A DNA stretch of 64,000 nt from an uncultured Collinsella sp. (GCA_900541745.1 UQLA01000012.1:1-64000), one strand, 5' to 3'; numbered from the stretch's first letter, positions 8,365 to 19,295 are shown. Notes: a model not told the origin generated them from the letters alone. Numbers and translations: made by a program.

Positions 8365-9642
8365 CTACATCACAGCGCGCAGCTCAAACCGATCGCCGTT
8401 AATGCGGAACTGGCAGTTGCCGTTCATGCGCTCCACGGCAAGTTTGATGCTCCTGGTGCCAAAGCCGTGGCCCGCATGCCGGGTCACGGGCATGCCGTCG
8501 ACCATGCGCGGCGCGCGGTCAAACGTGTTGGAAACTAACAGCAGCAGCTGGCCGTCCTCTAATCGCAGGTCAAAGTCGACGTATCGCTTTCCTTGGGGTG
8601 CGGCGCTTGCGGCGGTGATAGCGTTTTCCAAGGCATTTGAGAGCACGCTAAACAGGTCGGCGTCACCTACGTGGATGGTTTCGGGTACGGCGGCGCGCAG
8701 GTTGGCGGTAATGCCGTTTCTATTGATATCCGAGTTAAATGACGAAAGCGCGATGTTTACGGTCTCGTTGGCGCAGAAGCGGCGTACGGCGGTGCGGTCG
8801 CCGGCTTCGCAGAGTTCGTCGATGCGATCGAGCGCCTCGTCGGTGTGGCCCTCCTCAATTAAAGCGGCCAGGCCGCGTAGGAAGTGGCGCATGTCGTGGC
8901 GCAGAATCGACAGCTCGCGCCCAGATTGACGCCAAGCCTCGAGCTCTTTGATGGCGGCGCTGTCGCGGGTTTCGAGCATCCAGCGCTCTCGCTCGGCGGT
9001 TTCCTTTTCTTCGTATTCGCGCAGGTAAACGGCAAGAAACATAAGATAGAAGGCACAGAGCGCAAATGCCAAAAACTCAACCGTCACCACCGAGCCCGAG
9101 TGGAACAGCGTGGTGTAGACGTTGGTGGCATAGTCAAAGACGTAATAGACGAGCGGCAGGATTAAAAGGATGCCCAGCTCGGTGGTGCTTTTAATCGCCA
9201 AGCGTGGACCGATGTCGCCGGCCCAATGCAACAGGACGGCAAAGACGGCGAGTGTGGTCGCGATGCGCGCCAGATAGTACGCGATCTGAGAATCGGTTGC
9301 GGCAAATGCGGCGATGCCCATCCAATTGCTGAACTGGCAGCTCAGATAGGCACTCGTAATGCCGAGCACGGCAAGCAGCGGGCTCAGGCGGTAGCGCGCG
9401 CACAAATAGATGACGAGCGGCAGATGCACGACGAGCGGATATACCTGGCGGGCGAAAAGCTCGCCGCCGACGGCATTGGCAATCGAAAAGGCAGCGCCGG
9501 TTGCGGCTCCGACCCCCACCAACTCGAGCGCATGGCGTCGATTGATTTCGATACCGCACAGCGCCGCCGAGTCAAAGACGCCAAAGAGTAGCGTTGTGGC
9601 GTGGTGGATTGCCCAAAGGATCATTTCGACCGAGGAGACCAT
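8365..9642 (-). CDS. sensor histidine kinase, AgrC/GHKL type
   Basis: 425 residues. The N-terminal half is hydrophobic with about six membrane segments and no large outside domain, as in AgrC-like peptide sensors. The cytoplasmic part has the H-box LRHDMRHFL (His near 248), the N-box SNALENAI near 336, and the G-box GHGFGTRSI near the C-terminus. Its ATG shares one base with the stop of the response regulator gene (TGATG), so both are made together. The signal is unknown; no precursor-peptide gene is visible next to it. Confidence 0.93.
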   Translation of the reverse strand: MVSSVEMILWAIHHATTLLFGVFDSAALCGIEINRRHALELVGVGAATGAAFSIANAVGGELFARQVYPLVVHLPLVIYLCARYRLSPLLAVLGITSAYLSCQFSNWMGIAAFAATDSQIAYYLARIATTLAVFAVLLHWAGDIGPRLAIKSTTELGILLILPLVYYVFDYATNVYTTLFHSGSVVTVEFLAFALCAFYLMFLAVYLREYEEKETAERERWMLETRDSAAIKELEAWRQSGRELSILRHDMRHFLRGLAALIEEGHTDEALDRIDELCEAGDRTAVRRFCANETVNIALSSFNSDINRNGITANLRAAVPETIHVGDADLFSVLSNALENAITAASAAPQGKRYVDFDLRLEDGQLLLLVSNTFDRAPRMVDGMPVTRHAGHGFGTRSIKLAVERMNGNCQFRINGDRFELRAVM

Positions 9643-10364
9643 CAGTGTCTTCCACCCTCAAAGCGCACCGCAAAGTAGGCGTCTTGGAACCCCTGCTTGC
9701 TGCTGCGCGACAGCGGAATGCACGCGCCCGAGCGCATGACGATGTCCGTGCGATCGAAGTGGTCGATGTTGCGCAAGTTGACCTGGTAGCTACGGTGGCA
9801 TTTAAAGAAGGTGACATTTTGCGCCAAACGGTCCTCGACGCTGCGGAACGATTCGAGTGCCTCGATATCGCGTCCGTCGCGCAGGTGGAAGACCACGTGC
9901 TTGTTGCGCGCCTCGGCATATTCGATGTCGGACAGGCGCAGGGCGTGGTAGCCAAAGGACGTTTTGATCACGAGCTCGTCGGTTGCCGCCGGGCGCATGC
10001 TCGAAAGCTCGTTAAGTAACTGCGCCAGGCGTTCGTAAGTCACGGGCTTGAGCAGGTAGTCGAAGGCGCGGACCTCGTAGGACTCCAGTGCAAACTCGGG
10101 CGATGAGGTGAGAAACACCAGGCGCACGGCGGTGTCGGCCTGGCGCAGTTCGCGTGCGGTGTCCATGCCGTTGACGAGCGGCATGATCATGTCGAGCAGA
10201 ATGATGTCGGCGCGCGACGCGGCATGGCGCGCCAGCAGGTCCTCGCCACGCGTAACGAGCGCAACGTCGACCGCCGTGCCCGTCTCGCTCGACCAACGGT
10301 CGATCATCCGGTGCAGTCTATCTAGAAAAGCGACGTCATCGTCGCAGGCAATAATCTTGAGCAT
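9642..10364 (-). CDS. LytTR-family response regulator
   Basis: 240 residues. The receiver domain has the acidic pair CDDD at residues 7-10, phospho-acceptor Asp58 (IILLDMIMP) and the conserved Lys in LLKP. The LytTR DNA-binding domain follows, with the typical FFKCHRSYQVNLRNI segment. This is the AgrA/ComE class, which binds direct repeats. The start at 10364 matches the receiver N-terminus and has GGGGG upstream. First gene of a two-gene operon with the kinase. Confidence 0.94.
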   Translation of the reverse strand: MLKIIACDDDVAFLDRLHRMIDRWSSETGTAVDVALVTRGEDLLARHAASRADIILLDMIMPLVNGMDTARELRQADTAVRLVFLTSSPEFALESYEVRAFDYLLKPVTYERLAQLLNELSSMRPAATDELVIKTSFGYHALRLSDIEYAEARNKHVVFHLRDGRDIEALESFRSVEDRLAQNVTFFKCHRSYQVNLRNIDHFDRTDIVMRSGACIPLSRSSKQGFQDAYFAVRFEGGRH

Positions 10365-10402
10365 TCTGAGCCCCCTTAGTAGTTCGATTTTGCCACATTG
10401 GG

Positions 10403-10435
10403 TGCGGACCGCTTGCGGGGGTGCGGACCGTTTGC
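10403..10435. promoter_or_regulatory. direct repeat upstream of the LytTR regulator, candidate own binding site
   Basis: TGCGGACCGCTTGC at 10403-10416 and TGCGGACCGTTTGC at 10422-10435 are 14-mers with one mismatch, start to start 19 bases. LytTR regulators bind two direct repeats about two helical turns apart. The site lies 39-71 bases before the regulator start. Confidence 0.4.
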
Positions 10436-10572
10436 ACCCCACGGCGTGCAACTCGCGCCAAGCGGTATTGCGGTGGGGAAAGATGCCTCCTGCGCTACCG
10501 AGAGCTCGGCAATCCTCAGCTTGCCAGTTCGAAAATGAACCTGCCGCATGATCGAATCTTTATTTCAACTTT

Positions 10573-10616
10573 ACACCTAGGTTTACAGCTGTCTTGTCAG
10601 CTGTAAACCTAGGTGT
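10573..10616 (+). promoter_or_regulatory. nested palindromic operator over the nad promoter (candidate NiaR site)
   Basis: Two perfect 19-base arms (10573-10591 and 10598-10616) surround a six-base spacer. Each arm itself contains the palindrome ACCTAGGT. A plausible promoter, TTGTCA at 10594-10599 and CATACT at 10617-10622 with 17 bases between, lies on the right arm, so a bound protein would block transcription. The operon's last gene encodes a NiaR-type repressor, the obvious candidate. Confidence 0.7.
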
Positions 10617-10657
10617 CATACTAAAGCCCCAAGATTCGCCAAAAGAGAGGGGCCTTG

Positions 10658-11683
10658 ATGGCACAGAGCGCGAACATGGATGCGTCGGAGCTTGCACGCG
10701 ATATCGCGGCCGGCCTAGCATCGGCAACGACGGCAACGGAGCGCGCGGCACTGGTGCCCGCAGAGCTCGTCGAGGCCATTCAGCAACTAAAAACCCAACG
10801 TGACGCGGTGATCCTAGCGCACTATTACGTGGCGCCCGAGGTCCAAGCCGTGGCTGATTACGTCGGCGACAGCTTCTACCTGGCCAAGCTCGCCAAGAGC
10901 CTGCCGCAGCAGACCATCGTGCTGTGCGGCGTGGAGTTTATGGGCGAGAGCGCCAAGCTGCTCAATCCCACCAAGACCGTGCTGCTGCCCGAGCCGGGCG
11001 CGGACTGTCCCATGGCGCACATGGTCAAGCGCGAGACGGTCGACGCGGCGCGCGCTGAGTACGGCGACGACCTGGCTGTCGTCTGCTACGTCAACTCCAC
11101 GGTCGAGATCAAGAGCTGGAGCGACGTGTGCGTCACCAGCTCCAACGCCGTTAAGCTCGTGTCCGAGCTGCCGCAGCAGCACGTCTTGTTCATTCCCGAC
11201 CAAAACCTCGGTCGCTTCGTAGCCGAGCAGGTGCCGCAAAAGCACGTCCTGCTCAACAACGGCTACTGCCCGCGCCATCACATCATCACCGTCGAGCAGA
11301 TCGTCGATGCGACGGAGGCCCACCCCGACGCGCTCGTGCTGGCGCACCCCGAGTGCAAGGCCGACGTCCTGGCCGAGGCCGACTACATCGGCTCCACCGC
11401 CGGCATCATCAAGTATGCCGAGGAGTCCGACGCGAGCGAGTTCATTATCGTGACGGTCCGCGGCGTGCTTTACGAGCTCGAGCGCCGCTGCCAGGGCACC
11501 GGCAAGAAGTTCTACTTCCCCGCGGTGCAGCCCACCTGCGTCAACATGGACCTCATCACTCTCGAAAAGCTCGTGCGCTGCCTGGAGACGGGCGAGGGCG
11601 AGGTGCAGATCGGCGTGTCGGACGAGGCCGCCGACCAAGCTAAGCTCACGCTCGACCGCATGCTCGAGTACGCAGCGCGCTAG
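10658..11683 (+). CDS. nadA: quinolinate synthase NadA
   Basis: 341 residues. NadA condenses iminoaspartate with dihydroxyacetone phosphate to quinolinate using a [4Fe-4S] cluster. The three cluster cysteines are visible in LCGVEFMGE, NNGYCPRHH and QPTCVNMD, and ILAHYY and HPEC-type substrate motifs are present. An in-frame TTG lies one codon upstream; ATG at 10658 is preferred, with GAGAGGGG before it. First gene of nadA-nadB-nadC-niaR. Confidence 0.96.
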   Translation: MAQSANMDASELARDIAAGLASATTATERAALVPAELVEAIQQLKTQRDAVILAHYYVAPEVQAVADYVGDSFYLAKLAKSLPQQTIVLCGVEFMGESAKLLNPTKTVLLPEPGADCPMAHMVKRETVDAARAEYGDDLAVVCYVNSTVEIKSWSDVCVTSSNAVKLVSELPQQHVLFIPDQNLGRFVAEQVPQKHVLLNNGYCPRHHIITVEQIVDATEAHPDALVLAHPECKADVLAEADYIGSTAGIIKYAEESDASEFIIVTVRGVLYELERRCQGTGKKFYFPAVQPTCVNMDLITLEKLVRCLETGEGEVQIGVSDEAADQAKLTLDRMLEYAAR

Positions 11684-11739
11684 GACAATGTGGCATGAGG
11701 GGCGGTCCCTTATGCCGTATTACAAGGGAGAGGATTCCT

Positions 11740-13116
11740 GTGGAAACCAAGCAATACCCCGACATGGAGTGCGACGTCGTCATCGCCGGCTGCGGCGTGG
11801 CGGGCCTGTATGCGGCCCTCAATCTGCCGACGAGCACGCGCGTGATCATGCTTTCCAAGGGCGCGGTCGACGAGTGCGATTCGATGCTCGCGCAGGGCGG
11901 AATCTGCGTGCTGCCCGAGGGCTCGGACTACGATGCCTTCTTTGAGGACACCATGCACGCCGGCCACTACGAGAACCGCCGCGAGAGCGTCGACATCATG
12001 ATCCGCTCGAGCCGCTCGGTCATCAACGACCTGCTGGCCATGGGCGTGGATTTTGAGCGCAAGGCCGACGGCAGCCTCAACTTTACCCGCGAGGGCGCGC
12101 ACAGCCGTCCGCGCATCGCCTTCCATGCCGATATTACCGGCAAGGAGATCACGACCAAGCTGCTCCAGGCCGTTCGCAAGCTGGATAACGTGCAGATTTT
12201 GGAGCACGTGGCCATGACCGACATCCTAACGGGCGAGCGTGACGGTGCCACGGTGTGCACCGGCGTCGTCGCCGTTCCCGTGGACGAGAACAACTCGGTT
12301 CGTCCCGCCGACGAGCTGGCAAATACCGCCGAGGGCGTGCATGCCGGCGAGCCGTTTAAGATCCATGCCCGCCACACGCTGTGGGCGACGGGCGGTATCG
12401 GCGGCGTATACGACCATTCGACCAACTACCCGCAGCTCACGGGCGATGCCTGCTACATTGCTCAGGAGCATGGCATTAAGATGGAGCATCTGGACTACGT
12501 GCAGATTCACCCCACGGGACTGTTCTCGCCGCAGCCGGGCCGCACCTTCCTGATCAGCGAGAGCTGCCGCGGCGAGGGCGCGATTTTGCTCAACGCCGCC
12601 GGTGAGCGCTTTACCGACGAGCTTCAGCCGCGCGACGTGGTCGCCGCCGCTATTCGCGAGCAGATGAAGCAGGACGGCACCGAGCACGAGTGGCTGAGCT
12701 TTGCCCCCGTCGAGCGCGATGTGGTGACCGGGCACTTTGCCAATATCCGCGCGCGCTGCCTGGAGGACGGCCGCAACATCTTGGACGAGCCCATCCCCGT
12801 TACGCCCACGCAGCACTACTTTATGGGCGGCGTATGGGTCGACAAGGACGGCCGCACCTCGATGCCCGAGCTCTACGCAGCCGGTGAGACGGCCTGCAAC
12901 GGCGTGCACGGCAAGAATCGCCTTGCATCAAACAGCCTGCTCGAGGCGCTGGTCTGGGGTCGTCGCGCCGCGTGGTACATGCGCACCGGCGAGTCGCTCG
13001 CAGTGGAGCAGGCGGGCGATCCCGCGCTCGATGGCCGTCATCGCGCCCTGGGCGCCGACACCCTGGCAATCGATGATTTGGCCTGTGCCGCCGGCACGCA
13101 GGCCGTGGAGGAGTAG
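11740..13116 (+). CDS. nadB: L-aspartate oxidase NadB, short form
   Basis: Oxidises aspartate to iminoaspartate with FAD. The FAD motif VVIAGCGVAGLYAA is near the start, MLAQGG and the HPTG and E-SCRGEG active-site segments follow, and the fumarate-reductase-like HYFMGG is present. From the GTG at 11740, which has GGAGAGGA just upstream, it is 458 residues, about 75 shorter than the E. coli enzyme; the loss is the C-terminal helical domain after NRLASNSLLEALVWG. In an anaerobe fumarate rather than oxygen is the likely electron acceptor. An upstream in-frame start at 11695 is possible. Confidence 0.94.
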   Translation: METKQYPDMECDVVIAGCGVAGLYAALNLPTSTRVIMLSKGAVDECDSMLAQGGICVLPEGSDYDAFFEDTMHAGHYENRRESVDIMIRSSRSVINDLLAMGVDFERKADGSLNFTREGAHSRPRIAFHADITGKEITTKLLQAVRKLDNVQILEHVAMTDILTGERDGATVCTGVVAVPVDENNSVRPADELANTAEGVHAGEPFKIHARHTLWATGGIGGVYDHSTNYPQLTGDACYIAQEHGIKMEHLDYVQIHPTGLFSPQPGRTFLISESCRGEGAILLNAAGERFTDELQPRDVVAAAIREQMKQDGTEHEWLSFAPVERDVVTGHFANIRARCLEDGRNILDEPIPVTPTQHYFMGGVWVDKDGRTSMPELYAAGETACNGVHGKNRLASNSLLEALVWGRRAAWYMRTGESLAVEQAGDPALDGRHRALGADTLAIDDLACAAGTQAVEE

Positions 13117-13119
13117 ACC

Positions 13120-13980
13120 ATGAATCCCATTACCATGAAGCTCGTCGTCGATGATCTGATTCTGCAGGCTCTGCGCGAGGACATCACGTTCGAGGACGTG
13201 AGCACGGCGAGCGTGTGTCCCACGGCGCGCCCCGCCACGGTGGAGCTTATCGCCAAGGCCGACGGCATCATCGCCGGCTTGGATGTGTTTGCCCGTACCT
13301 TTGAGCTGCTGGATTCGCAGAGCTCGGTGCTGCTCGACGTTGTCGATGGCGACGAGGTGCACGCCGGCGACCATGTGGGCCAGGTGCGCGGCGATGCGCG
13401 CGTGCTGCTTTCGGGCGAGCGCGTGGCGCTCAACTACCTGCAGCGCATGAGCGGCATCGCTACCTATACACACCAGATGGCCGCGGTGCTCGAGGGTACC
13501 AAGACCGTGCTCGTCGATACACGCAAGACCACGCCGGGCATGCGCGTCTTCGAGAAGGCCGCGGTCGAGATCGGCGGCGGCAGCAACCATCGTTACAACC
13601 TGTCGACGGCCGTCATGCTCAAGGACAACCACATCGACGCCGCCGGTGGTGTGACGCGTGCGATCGAGATGGCGCGCGCCCATGCATCGTTTACCGCGAC
13701 GGTCGAGATTGAGTGCGAGAACCTGGACATGGTGCGCGAGGCTGTGGAGGCCGGCGCCGACATCATCATGTTCGACAACATGACCCACGACGATATGGCT
13801 GCCGCGATTGAGCTTATCGCCGGCCGCGCCAAGACCGAGTGCTCGGGCAACGTGGACGCCAGCAATATCCGCGCGCTCGCCGACCTGGGCGTTGACTTTA
13901 TTAGCTCGGGGGCGCTGACTCACTCTGCGCCGATTCTCGACCTCTCGCTCAAGCACCTGCGTCTGTTGGACGGTAAATAA
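13120..13980 (+). CDS. nadC: nicotinate-nucleotide pyrophosphorylase NadC
   Basis: 286 residues, usual length. Converts quinolinate and PRPP to nicotinate mononucleotide. Family motifs include ALNYLQRMSGIAT, the DTRKTTPGMR substrate loop, KDNHI, and the C-terminal SSGALTHSAP phosphate-binding segment. It starts three bases after the nadB stop, and its own stop shares one base with the next start (TAATG). Confidence 0.96.
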   Translation: MNPITMKLVVDDLILQALREDITFEDVSTASVCPTARPATVELIAKADGIIAGLDVFARTFELLDSQSSVLLDVVDGDEVHAGDHVGQVRGDARVLLSGERVALNYLQRMSGIATYTHQMAAVLEGTKTVLVDTRKTTPGMRVFEKAAVEIGGGSNHRYNLSTAVMLKDNHIDAAGGVTRAIEMARAHASFTATVEIECENLDMVREAVEAGADIIMFDNMTHDDMAAAIELIAGRAKTECSGNVDASNIRALADLGVDFISSGALTHSAPILDLSLKHLRLLDGK

Positions 13981-14525
13981 TGGACGCCCGCGAGCGTCGC
14001 CGTGCCATCATGGCCGTGCTCGAGGGAGCCAAGGGACCCGTTTCGGGCAGCGCACTTGCCCGCGAGGTGGGTGTGAGCCGCCAGATTGTCGTGCAAGACA
14101 TCGCTCTGCTGCGCGCCGACGGGCACGATATCGTGGCGACCAACCGTGGTTATGTGCTGCAGGAGGCCCCCAGCAGCCCCGCCGTGCCCACGCGCTTGGT
14201 CAAGGTTCGCCACAGCGTGGAGCAGGCGGGCGATGAGCTCACGAGTATCGTCGACGCCGGCGGCTCCGTGCTCAATGTGATCGTCAATCACCGCGTATAC
14301 GGTAAGATCACGGCTGATCTGGACATCCGCAATCGCCGCGATGTCGAGCGCTATCTGCGCGATATCGAGAGCGGCAAGAGCTTTCCGCTGCTGACGGTGA
14401 CCAGCGGCTACCACTTCCATCGCATTGCGGCGGAGGACGAACAGACCCTCGACGAGATCGAGGCGATGCTCAAGGAGAAAGGCTACCTAGCCGATTTAAT
14501 GCCCTACGAGGATGATTTGTCCTAG
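13980..14525 (+). CDS. niaR: NiaR-type NAD biosynthesis repressor (HTH_11 plus 3H domain)
   Basis: 181 residues. N-terminal winged helix (residues 8-55, SGSALAREVGVSRQIVVQDI) is followed by a 3H domain with its three conserved histidines in RHSVEQAGDEL, VNHRVYG and SGYHFHRI. NiaR proteins sense nicotinic acid and repress NAD synthesis and niacin uptake. Its location as last gene of the nad operon, coupled to nadC by a one-base overlap, gives autoregulation through the dyad at 10573-10616. Confidence 0.9.
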   Translation: MDARERRRAIMAVLEGAKGPVSGSALAREVGVSRQIVVQDIALLRADGHDIVATNRGYVLQEAPSSPAVPTRLVKVRHSVEQAGDELTSIVDAGGSVLNVIVNHRVYGKITADLDIRNRRDVERYLRDIESGKSFPLLTVTSGYHFHRIAAEDEQTLDEIEAMLKEKGYLADLMPYEDDLS

Positions 14526-14560
14526 CCCGACACCGTCCCCAATTAGCTGCCCACGAATGC

Positions 14561-14600
14561 AAAAGGAGGCCTCCGCGGCGATGCGGAGGCCTCCTTTTTT
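14561..14600 (+). terminator. bidirectional terminator, nad operon / ferredoxin
   Basis: A 16-bp GC-rich stem (AAAAGGAGGCCTCCGC and its complement) ends in six T on the plus strand and in four T on the minus strand. It serves the nad operon from the left and the ferredoxin gene from the right. Confidence 0.85.
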
Positions 14601-14639
14601 GTGCACGGTGTACTTTTGAGTGTGCAGGTGGGGGAGTTG

Positions 14640-14825
14640 TTACTCCTCGACGATCTCGGTGATCGCGCCAGCGGGGCAAGCGTCCTGGCAAGCGCCACAG
14701 GCGACGCAGGAGTCCTCGTCAGCGACGGTAGCGACGTCCTGGAGCTCCAGAACGCCAGCGGGGCAGGAGTCGACGCAAACGCCACAAGCGATGCACTCGT
14801 CGGCATCAATTACGGGATGAGCCAT
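14640..14825 (-). CDS. 2[4Fe-4S] ferredoxin
   Basis: 61 residues. Two classic cluster motifs, CIACGVCVDSCP and CVACGACQDACP, give the clostridial-type 8Fe ferredoxin, a cytosolic low-potential electron carrier. The start at 14825 (MAHPVIDAD) matches the family and has GAGAGGAAA upstream; an upstream ATG would add an atypical leader. Possible partners in this window are the large Fe-S flavoprotein and the hydrogenase that the Hyp proteins mature, which is not encoded here. Confidence 0.95.
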   Translation of the reverse strand: MAHPVIDADECIACGVCVDSCPAGVLELQDVATVADEDSCVACGACQDACPAGAITEIVEE

Positions 14826-15045
14826 GGTAGTTTCCTCTCTGTTGACCGACGCTACAGGCGATGCGCGCCGGTTTGATTCGGGCAAAAACATACCACGGGA
14901 GCGACCGTTTGCAATACCCTCTGGCCGGCATCTTCATACCGTTCGCCGAGTATGCCACGGCTTACTAAAAAACATGCAGGTGAGGCCGATGAGCTGCGCA
15001 AATGTTAGCTAAAGGTGACTTGAAATATTGGGCGATTGAGCGTGC

Positions 15046-15222
15046 TTGCGGAAACCGCATCCCATTATTTTGTCGAAAAACGGGTTGCAGTTTCCGGTTA
15101 GGCCCGCTAGCGGAAAATGCGAGCCGGTATCAGCTCTCAAAACGGGATACGGTTTCCGGTTGAGCCTTCAGACGGAAACTGCGACCCGGAATCCACGCTC
15201 AAACCGGGATGAGCTTTCCGCA
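15046..15222. repeat. cluster of inverted GGAAA/TTTCC intergenic units (cluster A2)
   Basis: Same unit type as 196-402, with alternating GCGGAAAC and GTTTCCGG edges around CCC/GGG cores. It occupies the middle of the 658-base gap between the ferredoxin gene and dnaK. No gene is supported in this gap; the last 140 bases hold the dnaK promoter. Confidence 0.65.
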
Positions 15223-15347
15223 AGACGGCCCCCAGGCACCCCCGGACGCAAACCTCAGCCATCTCTACATAGATCTCGATAGATTTGCCGAGAACTCAAA
15301 CAGTGCGTCTACCTGCGCATTTAAGAACCTAAACTCTCAGCAATAAG

Positions 15348-15374
15348 AAATCTTATATGAATTGACTTAGATTT
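15348..15374 (+). promoter_or_regulatory. dnaK operator, shared with clpB (candidate HspR site)
   Basis: 27-base element AAATCT-TATAT-n5-GACTT-AGATTT whose ends are a perfect dyad. The same arrangement, with identical outer 22 bases, lies before clpB at 24772-24798. In both cases a TATA-like -10 begins three to four bases after it, so it overlaps the promoter. It does not match CIRCE; hspR lies in the same cluster. Confidence 0.65.
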
Positions 15375-15483
15375 TGTATATTCCGGCCCATAAGGGGATA
15401 CACTACATCCTGAAAGACAAGCCGAAGCGCCGCGCGACAGATCGTCGAGGCGGCGCGAACGCAAAAGAGAGAGGGAATTTCTA

Positions 15484-17376
<1,893 letters not shown>

Positions 17377-17378
17377 TC

Positions 17379-18221
17379 ATGTCCGCTCGTAAAGCTCGCA
17401 CGGAGGCGGCCGCCGTTGGTGCCGCCCCCGTTGACTCTGAGGAGAAGGACGTGAAGATTCCCGTAGAGGCCGTTGACGATACCGAGGCCAACGAGGCCCC
17501 GGCCGCCGAGGCTGCCGAGAACCAAGTAGAGGATTCCAACAAGGAGGCGACGATGACCGAGGACGAGATGGTGGAAGCCGCTATCCGCGCCGGTGAGGAA
17601 GCCGCCGACAACGACTTTAAGCTCAAGTTCGAGCAGGCTCAGAAAGAGCTTGCCGACGTGCGCAACGAGCTCGATGCTGCGGCAGAGGCTCAGAAGGCCG
17701 CCGAGGACAAGGCAAAGGACGCCACCGAGCGCACCGCCCGTCTGCAGGCCGACTGGGAGAACTTCCGTCGCCGCACCGCCAATGAGCGTATCGCCGAGCG
17801 CGAGCGCGCGACCGAGAAGCTTGTCACCGCGCTGTTGCCGGTGATCGACGATATCGAGCGCGCGATCGACCATGCCCGCAGCCAAGAGCTTTCCGACGAC
17901 TTTAAGCAGTTCGTCGATGGCGTTGACGCGGTTCATGCCAAGCTGCTCGATGTGTTTGCGCACGAGGGCGTTGAGCCCATCGACCCCAAGGGCGAGGCGT
18001 TCGATCCGCTCGAGCACCAGGCTGTGGGCCGCGTCGAGGACGCATCGCAGTACGACGAGACCGTCAACGACGTGTACCAGAAGGGCTACCGCATGGCGGA
18101 TCGCATCCTGCGTTCCGCCATGGTGACGGTGACCTACGGTGGCGAGAAGCGCCCCGCACCGGAGCCCGAAGCGGCGCCCGAGGATGCTGCGGCCGATACG
18201 GCCGAGAGCACCGAGGAGTAA
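17379..18221 (+). CDS. grpE: nucleotide exchange factor GrpE
   Basis: 280 residues, longer than E. coli GrpE (197) because of an acidic Ala/Glu-rich N-terminus of about 85 residues and a similar C-terminal tail. The core has a long coiled coil, then the family signature DFKQFVDGVDAVHAKL and EAFDPLEHQAV with the terminal beta domain. It releases ADP from DnaK and can act as a thermosensor. Ends at a strong terminator. Confidence 0.96.
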   Translation: MSARKARTEAAAVGAAPVDSEEKDVKIPVEAVDDTEANEAPAAEAAENQVEDSNKEATMTEDEMVEAAIRAGEEAADNDFKLKFEQAQKELADVRNELDAAAEAQKAAEDKAKDATERTARLQADWENFRRRTANERIAERERATEKLVTALLPVIDDIERAIDHARSQELSDDFKQFVDGVDAVHAKLLDVFAHEGVEPIDPKGEAFDPLEHQAVGRVEDASQYDETVNDVYQKGYRMADRILRSAMVTVTYGGEKRPAPEPEAAPEDAAADTAESTEE

Positions 18222-18227
18222 TTGAGA

Positions 18228-18257
18228 AGGGCCCCGGGGCAACACCCGGGGCCCTTT
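18228..18257 (+). terminator. intrinsic terminator between grpE and dnaJ
   Basis: Eleven or more GC pairs (AGGGCCCCGGG with its complement) end in TTTCT. Readthrough would be partial; this can lower dnaJ and hspR output relative to dnaK and grpE. Confidence 0.75.
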
Positions 18258-18329
18258 CTGACCTAGTGCCATATGAAAGCATGAGCCGTCGTCTGCATGG
18301 ACGGCGGACGTAACAGGAGAGGAGCTACG

Positions 18330-19295
18330 ATGGCTGCAGGCAAAACCTTCTATGACATCCTGGGCGTATCCAAGAGCGCCTCCGACAAAGAGATCAAGAG
18401 CGCGTTTCGCAAGCTCGCGCAAAAATATCACCCCGATGCCGGCGGCGACGAGGCCAAGTTCAAGGAGATCAGCGAGGCCTACGAGACGCTTTCGGACGAG
18501 AAGAAGCGCAAAGAGTACGACCAGATGCTCATGTTTGGCGGCATGCCGGGCACAGGCGGCGCGTATGGCGGAGGCTACGGTGCCGGCGCAGGTGCCAGCG
18601 GCTGGGGCGACATCTTCGACAGCATCTTTAGCGGCAACGGCGCCTGGGGCAGCGATTGGGGCTCGGGCTTTGCCGGTGCTGCGGGCGCTGCCGGTGCCGG
18701 CGCGGGTCGCAGCCGTGCTCGCAAGGGCGGCGACCTGTCGCTGACCGTCGATGTGACGGCCGAGGACGCGTTTCGCGGCGTGACGCACAAGGTCACTTAC
18801 CGCATTCCCTCGACGGGCGAGCAGCAGACCATTACGGTCTCGGTGCCCGCGGGCGCGGTCGACGGCGGCAAGCTACGCTACAAGCGTCGCGGCGAGTATG
18901 GCGTTGCCGGCGGCGAGCGCGGCGACCTGGTCGTGACCACGCATGTGGAGGAGCACCCGCTGTTTAAGCGCAAGGGTGCCGATGTGACCATGGAGGTGCC
19001 GATCTCGGTCTACGAGGCGGCGCTCGGCTGCACGGTTGATGTGCCCACGCCCGGCGGCGCGACGGTTCGTCTGAAGGTGCCCGCTGGCACCCAGACGGGC
19101 AAGAAGTTCCGCTTTAAGGAGATGGGTGCGCCCGACGTTAAGCACCGTGGCCGCACAGGCGCGCTGCTCGTCGAAATCAAGGTACAGGTCCCCACGAACC
19201 TGTCCGATGACGAGCGCGATGCCATGACCAAGCTGCGCGAGGCCGACACGCGCGATTATCGCGAGAAGGTCAACCGTTACAAGGCGACGTACTAG
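18330..19295 (+). CDS. DnaJ/CbpA-type co-chaperone lacking the zinc finger
   Basis: 321 residues. J-domain at residues 5-68 with the HPD motif (YHPDAGG), a Gly/Ala-rich linker (about 75-130), then two beta-barrel client-binding domains. The CxxCxGxG zinc repeats of type I DnaJ are absent, so this is a type II (CbpA-like) protein. It still serves as the J-protein of the dnaK cluster and stimulates DnaK ATPase. Start at 18330 follows GGAGAGGAG. Confidence 0.94.
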   Translation: MAAGKTFYDILGVSKSASDKEIKSAFRKLAQKYHPDAGGDEAKFKEISEAYETLSDEKKRKEYDQMLMFGGMPGTGGAYGGGYGAGAGASGWGDIFDSIFSGNGAWGSDWGSGFAGAAGAAGAGAGRSRARKGGDLSLTVDVTAEDAFRGVTHKVTYRIPSTGEQQTITVSVPAGAVDGGKLRYKRRGEYGVAGGERGDLVVTTHVEEHPLFKRKGADVTMEVPISVYEAALGCTVDVPTPGGATVRLKVPAGTQTGKKFRFKEMGAPDVKHRGRTGALLVEIKVQVPTNLSDDERDAMTKLREADTRDYREKVNRYKATY

